From the NCBI GenBank assembly GCA_022825825.1, contig JAJDWA010000001.1, forward strand, positions 1-64,000: 64,000 nucleotides of DNA. Reading direction: 5' to 3'. Positions 44,919 through 51,533 of this stretch are shown here, piece by piece (position 1 is the stretch's first letter; every line of letters begins with the position of its first letter). Below the pieces are notes generated by a model. The model was not told the DNA's origin and ran no database searches. It worked only from the letters and a program-made list of their open reading frames with translations. This stretch comes from Candidatus Poribacteria bacterium (GTDB taxonomy: Bacteria; Poribacteria; WGA-4E; WGA-3G). The position numbers were made by a program, and so were the translations under genes.

Positions 44919-46001
44919 TTAGGTAGAATCCTGTTTTAACTCTGAAATCTTATCAAAATCTTGCATTGCGGACTCCAATTTGTCCAATCGGAAGTAAGCC
45001 ATAGCGCGTTCAAAGTAAGCATCTTTGAAGGTTGGAATTAGTTTTATTGCCTCAGTAAAGTCCGCGATAGCTTTATAATACTCGCTTTTTTTGACGAAAA
45101 TTTCTCCGCGTTCAAAATAGGTTTCAGCATCATAAGGTCGGAGTTCTATCTCCCTGCTAAATCCTTCAATTGCTTTGTCATACTCACCCCGTTCACTGTA
45201 AAGAGTTGCGCGATAACCATGTGCATCAGCATGCTCAGATTCAAGTTTTGTTGCCATACTAAAGTCAATGATTGCCTTATCATACTCACCTTCCTCAACG
45301 TAAAGTTTTCCACGCGTATAATATGCCTCCGCATCTTGAATATTAAGTTCTATTGCTTTCGTAAAGTCTGCAAAGGCTTTGTCAAAATCATTGTTTCTGA
45401 AGTGAGTTTTTGCACGGTTGTTGTATACCTCGGCATAATTGGGTTTAAGTTTTATCGCTTCACTATAATCTGCAATAGCTTTATCATATTCTTTGATGTA
45501 ACTATAGGCGTTGCCACGCTTGATATAATTCTCAACCATTTTCGGATTAAGTGTTAAACCTGCCGTGTAAAGCGCAATTTCTTTTTCGGCATCTTCTTTA
45601 TTCTGAATGAGCTCAATAGGATAGCCTCTGTTAATCTCTTGACACTGTTGTAAAAACCGCCAGTACCCAGCGATTCCAAGTTTATCAATAAGAACTTTAA
45701 TTCCGATTTCAAAAATTTCAATATCCGTCATTTTTCGGATTTCGCTTTGAGGTGCAGCGAATCTTTCAGCACGTTCCCTTTCTTCTACTTTTCTCGCTTC
45801 TTGTCTCTCTTGAATCCGCTTGACGATGGTATCTATATCAGGCTCATTTTCCAACAACTTATGCCTGTCAACAGAATAATCCCCCTCACCCGGTTTGCAT
45901 TGCCGAATAAACCGATCAACCTGATCAGTGCCAAGTTTATCCGCAAGTGTCTTTTGACCGAGTTCATAAAGTTCTTTATCTGTCATCTCAAGTATGTTCA
46001 T
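44919..46001 (-). CDS. TPR protein with two N-terminal TDxEIYELG domains (module 2)
   Basis: 360 aa. Two copies of an unnamed ~35-residue motif come first: MTDKELYELGQKTLADKLG and MTDIEIFEIGIKVLIDKLG, each followed by a hydrophobic/aromatic helix with RFIRQC or RFLQQC. The first copy continues with GEGDYSVDRHKLL. About six canonical TPRs fill residues ~130-350 (AEVYNNRAKTHFRNNDFDKA and similar). It starts 14 bp before the end of the PIN gene, so the pair is coupled. Homologous to the protein at 46658-47119, which lacks TPRs. Confidence 0.75.
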   Translation of the reverse strand: MNILEMTDKELYELGQKTLADKLGTDQVDRFIRQCKPGEGDYSVDRHKLLENEPDIDTIVKRIQERQEARKVEERERAERFAAPQSEIRKMTDIEIFEIGIKVLIDKLGIAGYWRFLQQCQEINRGYPIELIQNKEDAEKEIALYTAGLTLNPKMVENYIKRGNAYSYIKEYDKAIADYSEAIKLKPNYAEVYNNRAKTHFRNNDFDKAFADFTKAIELNIQDAEAYYTRGKLYVEEGEYDKAIIDFSMATKLESEHADAHGYRATLYSERGEYDKAIEGFSREIELRPYDAETYFERGEIFVKKSEYYKAIADFTEAIKLIPTFKDAYFERAMAYFRLDKLESAMQDFDKISELKQDST

Positions 46002-46443
46002 TTTTTGTCACCTTCCGTAACCATTCCAGAGGATTATCAACTTCAATGTTAAGTTGAGTTTGCACGCTTCTCGCCTTATTGAGTAACCTGTCGTCTGTTG
46101 TTAACAAAACATCTGCTGCTCCGCTCTCAGCACACGCAAGATGTAAAGCATCCATTGCTTGAAACGTCAATGTTTCTATCTGTCTGCCTCTTGACATTTC
46201 ACTCGTTTCAACAGAAACATCTTGGTCAACATGAATTAGCCACCTTTTGATTTGAATCCGTTTTGTTTCATTAGGATTGTTTTCAATTTCATCAACTAAA
46301 ACATCACTGGATATCCAAAGCCAATGTCCATCTTGAAAATAATTAAGTATCTGGCTGATTGCTTCAGTTTCTTCGTGAATCCGAATTTGCGTTTGATCGT
46401 CAAAACGCCTACTCAAACAACAAGTATCAAGATAAATTTTCAT
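45988..46443 (-). CDS. PIN-domain putative toxin nuclease (module 2)
   Basis: 151 aa. PIN active-site acids: IYLDTCCLSRRFDD (Asp5 or nearby), SDVLVDEIENNP, AMDALHLACAESGA, LLTTDDRLLNKA. VapC-like RNases use these residues to bind Mg and cleave RNA. The gene precedes its overlapping partner, the reverse of the vapB-vapC order. Its ATG overlaps the stop of the methyltransferase remnant (CTATGA). A VapB-like antitoxin is absent. Confidence 0.82.
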   Translation of the reverse strand: MKIYLDTCCLSRRFDDQTQIRIHEETEAISQILNYFQDGHWLWISSDVLVDEIENNPNETKRIQIKRWLIHVDQDVSVETSEMSRGRQIETLTFQAMDALHLACAESGAADVLLTTDDRLLNKARSVQTQLNIEVDNPLEWLRKVTKNEHT

Positions 46444-46616
46444 AGATTCGAAATAAGATAGTCCGTATAAGAGCGCGCACCGTCATTTGAGTTATATTTT
46501 ATATCAACGTTGTATGGCGGTGATGTGACAATAAGATCAATACTATCTTTTTCAATAGCGCGGGTTGTCAACACATCTTCGTTAATTATTGTGGATTGTT
46601 CGTTGCTAAAGGACAC
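46440..46616 (-). pseudogene. N-terminal remnant of a DNA methyltransferase
   Basis: 58 codons from GTG at 46616 (AGGAG five bases upstream). The frame reads TIINEDVLTTRAIEKDSIDL, then IVTSPPYNVDIKYNSNDGAR and SYTDYLISNL, and stops at 46440. SPPYN is catalytic motif IV of N4-cytosine/N6-adenine methyltransferases; 'IINEDVL....DLIVTSPPYN' is their usual N-terminus. The remaining ~200 residues, including the SAM-binding FxGxG, are missing. The frame also stays open upstream of the GTG. The stop overlaps the PIN start as ATGA. Confidence 0.7.
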
Positions 46617-46657
46617 ATTTTCTCCTATGTTGAAGTGTTCCGAACATTCGTATTCAT

Positions 46658-47119
46658 TTAGTCTTGCGGAAGTTTGTTCTCTTTCATCATCTGCATGATA
46701 CTATCCGACTGAAACTGCTGCGATTGGTCAATAGGCTGCTCAGCATTAAGGTTTTTGAAATGCTGCGTGATGAACCGCAATAACCCATAAGCACCAAGAC
46801 TATCTGCAAGGACTTTAAACCCGAGTTCATAGATCTCAATATCGGTGAGTTCTAATAAACCATTTCGCCACGCGGCAATTCTTTCAGCTTTAACGCTTTC
46901 TTCCTTTGCTTGCAACGCTTTTTCCTCTTGAATCTGCTTTGCCATCGTGAGGATATCCGGGTCGTTAGCTAACCATTTATGTCGATCAGCAGTGTAATCA
47001 TAGTCACGTGGTTTGCATTTCTGCAGAAACTGCGTGGCATACGTCGTACCCATTTGTTCTGTGAGTTTTTTAGTCCCAAGTTCATAAATCTCAAGATCTG
47101 TCATCTCTAAGATGTCCAT
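46658..47119 (-). CDS. Two-copy TDxEIYELG-domain protein (module 1)
   Basis: 153 aa from the ATG at 47119 (MDILEMTD, matching MNILEMTD of its paralogue); the frame opens at 47209. Copy 1: LEMTDLEIYELGTKKLTEQM followed by TQFLQKCKPRDYDYTADRHK; copy 2: LELTDIEIYELGFKVLADSL followed by LLRFITQH. A charged linker lies between them. It overlaps the 3' end of the PIN gene by 29 bp. By position it is a candidate antitoxin or partner of the PIN protein; family not recognised. Confidence 0.7.
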   Translation of the reverse strand: MDILEMTDLEIYELGTKKLTEQMGTTYATQFLQKCKPRDYDYTADRHKWLANDPDILTMAKQIQEEKALQAKEESVKAERIAAWRNGLLELTDIEIYELGFKVLADSLGAYGLLRFITQHFKNLNAEQPIDQSQQFQSDSIMQMMKENKLPQD

Positions 47120-47591
47120 TCTCTGTCTCCCGTAACCAGGTATAAGGATTCTCAACATGAATGTGAAGCTGATTCGGATAACGTTTTGCTCTTCTGAGCA
47201 GCCGATCATCGGTTGTAAGAAAGGAATTCACTTCGCCACTTTCAGCACAGGCAAGATGTAAAGCATCTCGCTCCTTAAATCCCAACGCTTCAAGCTGGAT
47301 CCCCCTTGATATTTCGCCCGCTCCAATATGGACAGTCTGGTGTGCAAAAGTTAGCCAAGTTTTAATTTGCGCGCGTACTTCTAAATCCGGAGTCCGGTTG
47401 ACTTCATGAAATAAAACGTCACTTGCAGTCCAATACCAATGTCCACTGAAGCAATAGGTGAGGATACGATTGACAGCCTCGGCTTCTTGACGAACCCGCG
47501 CCTGGGTTAGTGGATCAAAAAGCTGACTCAAACAACACGTATCAAGATAAATTCTAAAAGGTTGCTGATAGGTTTGCAAGCGCGTATCCAA
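47091..47591 (-). CDS. PIN-domain putative toxin nuclease (module 1)
   Basis: 166 aa. Same family as the gene at 45988: RIYLDTCCLSQLFDPLTQ, ASDVLFHEVNRTPD, ERDALHLACAESGEVNSFL, TTDDRLLRRAKRY. All acidic positions are present. There is no ATG: the frame can only start at TTG 47591 or TTG 47579, neither with a ribosome site, and the residue aligned to the paralogue's Met is Arg (AGA). Translation may be weak or the start eroded. A promoter candidate lies at 47659-47687. Confidence 0.75.
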   Translation of the reverse strand: MDTRLQTYQQPFRIYLDTCCLSQLFDPLTQARVRQEAEAVNRILTYCFSGHWYWTASDVLFHEVNRTPDLEVRAQIKTWLTFAHQTVHIGAGEISRGIQLEALGFKERDALHLACAESGEVNSFLTTDDRLLRRAKRYPNQLHIHVENPYTWLRETENGHLRDDRS

Positions 47592-47658
47592 ACTTGGTCA
47601 AAATCGTATTTAGTAGGTGGTCTATAGTCCTCTATTTTCTATTCCTTCTTCATGCATA

Positions 47659-47687
47659 AGTATAGCACAACACACACCACATCGCAA
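47659..47687 (-). promoter_or_regulatory. Promoter of the PIN module
   Basis: Minus strand TTGCGA (47687-47682), 17 nt, TATACT (47664-47659), about 65 bp before the first PIN gene. Confidence 0.45.
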
Positions 47688-47789
47688 ATTGTTTCTGAAT
47701 GCAAAAACACACACGAATATATAAAAATGTGCTATACTGCAACAAACCGAAGTCTAAACATTCACCTTCTTTATCAGGGGGAATAAACT

Positions 47790-49682
47790 ATGTTTCCGAC
47801 AATTGCAGCGCAAACACAAGTCCAAACGCCGCCGACGTGGGCGGTGCTTGAACGTGAACTGATTGACAAAATCAATGATGCAGCACCGAAAGTTTTGAAA
47901 AAATACACGCGTCCAGATGGGACGTTGTTCTGGCCTAATCATCCAGAATTTCAGAGCTTTGATGGATTAGATGATGCTTATGAGAGTTTCCATAACTGGC
48001 CGCTATTCTACATGCTCGGTGGAGATGCACAGTTCTTGGTAGATGCGCAAAACGAATTTGAAGTTATTACGAAAGACATGACGCGCTACGGTTCAGGACA
48101 CGACTATCCGATGGTCTTTAAGGAGTATCAACCGGGATACGACTGGTTTCACCAAAGCGAAGGGAACTATCTGTTTTACATGCTGTGTATGGCGGATCCG
48201 TCACATACAGAGAATATTGAACGTGCCAAACGGTTCGCAGGATTCTTTATGAACGAAGACCCTGATGCACAGAATTATGATCCTGAACACAAAATCATCA
48301 AGTGTGTGATGAACGGCAGTAAAGGGCCGGCATTCTGGATCCTTGAAAGAGAATCCTTTTATCCCTCAATGGGTTACAATTTGCCGTTTATTGATGTTCC
48401 GGGCTGCACAAGTCGTGATGTGATGCTGGAAAGCGATGAATTGCGCGATCTGATGGGACGGGTCATCTATGAACGTCAAGGAAAAGGGGACGCAGTCGGT
48501 AATCTCGCTGCAACGACCCTTGCTACCAATGCTTATATGTTCACAGGTGATGAAAAATATCAAGCTTGGGTTCAGGAATATGTTGATGCATGGATTAGCC
48601 GCATAGAAGAAAATGACGGAATTGTGCCTGATAACGTTGGGCTTTCGGGCATAATCGGTGAACACATGGAAGGTAAGTGGTATGGTTCTCGCTACGGTTG
48701 GAGTTGGCCACATGGATGGCATAGCGTTGGGCAGGCGGTTAGTGTTGCAGGACAGAATGCTGCACTCCTTCACAGAGATTTATCCTATATGGACTTCCCG
48801 CGTTCCCAGATTGATGTTCTCATACAGCACGGTATAGAACACAACGACCAACTCTATGTGCCGCAGAAGTACGGTGATCCTGGAATTGCTAACTATACGC
48901 CTGGTCCGTGGATGCAATATCCAATAAAAAACGAGGATGATACCACGTTACAGATTGATGGTTGGTTTGAATTCGCGCCGATGCATCCGTCCGATGTGGC
49001 ACATCTTTGGGCAATGACAATGGATGATGCTGACCAAGACCGTGCAGTGCAGATTGCTAAAAAGACAGGCTCGAAATTTGACATCAACGCATGGCATCAC
49101 ACCAAAGATCAGGGTGGACGCGATGGTGGGTGGTTAGCATATATGCGAGGTGATTTTCCTGAATATCCTGAATCTATCCTCAATCATAACCTATCGCAAG
49201 TTGAACAACGTCTCAACTTCATGGAAAACGATGAGGAAGACCCAGCGGGATATGGAGATGCTTATTTTCAGAGACGCAACCCCGTTACGTGTGAAGGATT
49301 GGTTGAGCTCACATGTGGCGGCCCCTTGCCGCATTATAATGGTGGTTTGCTTGTGACGCGGGTGCGGCACTTTGATCCACAAGAGAAACGGCCCGGATTG
49401 CCAGCAGATGTTGCTGCACTGGTTTCTGAACTGACTGCCGACACGACTGAATTGGAATTGGTCAATCTAAATGCCACTGAAGCACGCGATGTGATTGTCC
49501 AAGCGGGATCGATGGGTGAACACAAGTTTACAAATGTACGCGCCAAAGATGGTAACGGTGACAACACCGTTGTGGTGGACAGTACATATCTTCAAGTGCA
49601 TCTGCCGCCTAACACGCATATTGCGTTAGCGGTGGGAATGGAACGTTTTGTGAATGCGCCATCGTATAGACAGCCGTGGTAG
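47790..49682 (+). CDS. Large conserved protein of unknown function, possibly a helical-barrel enzyme
   Basis: 630 aa, no signal peptide. Many aromatic, Asp- and His-containing loops (DGLDDAYESFHNWPLFYMLG, GYDWFHQSEGNYLFYMLC, YGSRYGWSWPHGWHSVGQAV) between helices in residues 1-450 suggest an (alpha/alpha)-barrel as in several glycoside hydrolase or lyase families. The last ~110 residues are strand-rich (TELELVNLNATEARDVIVQA, VVDSTYLQVHLPPNTHIALA). This is inferred from pattern only. GGGGG precedes the ATG loosely. It is divergent from the PIN module. Confidence 0.7.
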   Translation: MFPTIAAQTQVQTPPTWAVLERELIDKINDAAPKVLKKYTRPDGTLFWPNHPEFQSFDGLDDAYESFHNWPLFYMLGGDAQFLVDAQNEFEVITKDMTRYGSGHDYPMVFKEYQPGYDWFHQSEGNYLFYMLCMADPSHTENIERAKRFAGFFMNEDPDAQNYDPEHKIIKCVMNGSKGPAFWILERESFYPSMGYNLPFIDVPGCTSRDVMLESDELRDLMGRVIYERQGKGDAVGNLAATTLATNAYMFTGDEKYQAWVQEYVDAWISRIEENDGIVPDNVGLSGIIGEHMEGKWYGSRYGWSWPHGWHSVGQAVSVAGQNAALLHRDLSYMDFPRSQIDVLIQHGIEHNDQLYVPQKYGDPGIANYTPGPWMQYPIKNEDDTTLQIDGWFEFAPMHPSDVAHLWAMTMDDADQDRAVQIAKKTGSKFDINAWHHTKDQGGRDGGWLAYMRGDFPEYPESILNHNLSQVEQRLNFMENDEEDPAGYGDAYFQRRNPVTCEGLVELTCGGPLPHYNGGLLVTRVRHFDPQEKRPGLPADVAALVSELTADTTELELVNLNATEARDVIVQAGSMGEHKFTNVRAKDGNGDNTVVVDSTYLQVHLPPNTHIALAVGMERFVNAPSYRQPW

Positions 49683-49766
49683 GGAATTTTAATTGGACGC
49701 AGAGAAATTCGTCTTTTGTCCCATAATAGTCAATTTTGCGTTCAGGTTTGTTTTTATACATTCCTT

Positions 49767-49864
49767 GTAGGAACGATCTCCGAATCGCGACCCGTTAGCA
49801 AATGTAGTTGTGATCTTTTTGAAGCGCGGTACATTCTATGTCGGGAATCGGAGTTCCCTCCTAC
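49767..49864. repeat. Family E inverted-repeat element (E2)
   Basis: GTAGGAACGATCTCCGAATC at 49767 pairs with the end GAATCGGAGTTCCCTCCTAC at 49864, the inverse of the 2192-2255 copy with a larger loop. Confidence 0.65.
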
Positions 49865-49915
49865 AAAGATATGAGTTTTTTAAACTAACACCTTTGGAAA
49901 ATTCTTTTTGTGAAT

Positions 49916-50110
49916 CTAAAGGTCCTTAAGAGTTCCCCTTTCTTCAAGAGCTTCGGCGATTAAAAAATCCAATTTCCCCGCATCTGAATCCGTCTCAATC
50001 TCTCGGTCCCATTTTTCCCAATCCAATTCGCTGAACCACTGCCGCAGTTTTTTGTACTCGGTCTCAGGTAGCGCGAGAATCGCTTGCTGAATTTTCTCAA
50101 GGCGTGACAT
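49916..50110 (-). CDS. Small antitoxin-like protein without a visible toxin
   Basis: 64 aa from the ATG at 50110, preceded by GAGGAGAAAGC (the frame opens ten codons earlier). SRLEKIQQAILALPETEYKK, LRQWFSELDWEKWDREIETD and GKLDFLIAEALEERGTLKDL match a common antitoxin-like family that usually lies ahead of a RelE/ParE toxin gene. None follows here (49683-49915 contains a repeat), so it is orphaned or its toxin has been lost. Confidence 0.65.
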   Translation of the reverse strand: MSRLEKIQQAILALPETEYKKLRQWFSELDWEKWDREIETDSDAGKLDFLIAEALEERGTLKDL

Positions 50111-50262
50111 TTTGCTTTCTCCTCTGTCAGTTTGGGCCAATAGTCAATATCTTATCATAATTGATATGCGTTATTATAACATTAATTGCCTTTGCCATCA
50201 ATACCATTTCGTGCTAAAATACCCGCACGTTATGAAACGCAGCACAATAGGAGGCACAGATT

Positions 50263-51279
50263 ATGGCAACAGAGAGATTTTTAACAGCAGAACAGAGTGT
50301 CCAACACCTTCTGAAAACTACACCACCACTTTACTTTAATGGCACTACCAAAACAGAGTGGCAGGAGTGGCGGCGGAAATTCAGACGCAATATCGCTCGG
50401 CACTTAGGGCCAAAACCCGAACCAGTACCGTTGGAAGTCCAAACCTTAGAGCAGGTACAACAAGATGGATATACAAGAGAAAAGATTATTTTCAATCCCG
50501 ATGCTTTTTCGTCAATTCCAGCGTACGTTTTAATCCCAGATAGTGCAAACGCGGACAATCCTGCACCTGCGGTACTATGTGCACATGGGCATGGTGTCGG
50601 TAAAGATGGGGCAGTTGGCATCGTAGAGGACTATCAGAAACAGTACGCTGTTGAACTTGCACAAAGAGGATTTGTTACACTCGCACCAGATTGGCGATGC
50701 TTTGGTGAACGTAAAGACCGGGATGAGTGGGTGCGCCGCCCAGGTAGAGATGGATGTAACGCTGCGTATTTCGCGCTCGGATATTTCGGTTATCAACTGC
50801 TGCAACTCAACATTTCGGATGGACAAAGGTGCTTGGATTATCTTCAGTCGCGTCCTGAAGTAGATGGGGCTCGGTTAGGCTGCATGGGATGTTCATTTGG
50901 TGGGACAATGACGACCTATATTTCAGCATTTGATAGGCGGATTAAGGCGGCTGTCATTGTCTGCTATCTCAGCACCTTGATAGATGCGTTGGGCGACCGC
51001 GGACGTGGGAATACGTGTGGCTCGCAATTTATGTTTGGGTTACGCGCAGCGGGTGATATTGCAGACGTTGCTGGGCTTATCGCACCGCGGGCATGTATGG
51101 TGCAAATCGGCTCTGACGACCAATGTTTTATTGAGTCTGATGCTTTGGCGGCGTTTGAACACCTTGAAAAGACATACATCGCATGTGGAAAACGCGATCG
51201 GTTAGTGTTAGATCATTTTCAAGGTGAACACGAGATCAATTTAGAGCCTGGGATTGTGTTTTTGGAGGAGCGTCTATAA
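50263..51279 (+). CDS. Dienelactone hydrolase/acetyl-esterase-type alpha/beta hydrolase
   Basis: 338 aa. VLCAHGHGVGKDGAVGIVED (oxyanion), LGCMGCSFGGTMTTYISAFD (nucleophile Ser in G-C-S-F-G-G), QIGSDDQCFIESDALA (Asp) and LDHFQGEHEINLEPG (His). No signal peptide. Such large-cap esterases act on acetylated sugars or on lactones; the substrate is unclear. AGGAGG lies upstream of the ATG. Confidence 0.85.
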   Translation: MATERFLTAEQSVQHLLKTTPPLYFNGTTKTEWQEWRRKFRRNIARHLGPKPEPVPLEVQTLEQVQQDGYTREKIIFNPDAFSSIPAYVLIPDSANADNPAPAVLCAHGHGVGKDGAVGIVEDYQKQYAVELAQRGFVTLAPDWRCFGERKDRDEWVRRPGRDGCNAAYFALGYFGYQLLQLNISDGQRCLDYLQSRPEVDGARLGCMGCSFGGTMTTYISAFDRRIKAAVIVCYLSTLIDALGDRGRGNTCGSQFMFGLRAAGDIADVAGLIAPRACMVQIGSDDQCFIESDALAAFEHLEKTYIACGKRDRLVLDHFQGEHEINLEPGIVFLEERL

Positions 51280-51330
51280 ACACTTTGTGGGCAGCTCCGT
51301 TTAGTAGGAATTCCTACAGGCAGCATGACG

Positions 51331-51356
51331 CTTATAACCAAAATTTTACACACCCT
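51331..51356. repeat. Fragment of a repeat shared with 62579-62618
   Basis: 'ataaccaaaattttacacac' matches the reverse complement of the segment around 62600 and part of 63216-63235. Confidence 0.4.
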
Positions 51357-51469
51357 TCAAAGTAAACACATTTTCATGGTTTTAACCCCTCCTGCATTGA
51401 GATTTAGTAGGTTTTGAGCTATTTTTGATAAATATCAGCTTAAATTTGTTTCAATTGTGACAATTCTGC

Positions 51470-51494
51470 AACCTATCCACCCAAAAAACGCGTC
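51470..51494 (+). promoter_or_regulatory. ECF-type promoter upstream of the first sigma-WD40 gene
   Basis: GCAACC (AACC at 51470-51473), 17 nt, CGTC (51491-51494). AAC-type -35 and CGTC -10 elements at this distance are the hallmark of ECF sigma promoters. The whole 90-bp upstream block is repeated at 56485-56577 before the other sigma-WD40 gene. Confidence 0.6.
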
Positions 51495-51533
51495 ACCTAT
51501 TCTGTAAGCCAAAATTGACTATGGAGGTCTCAA

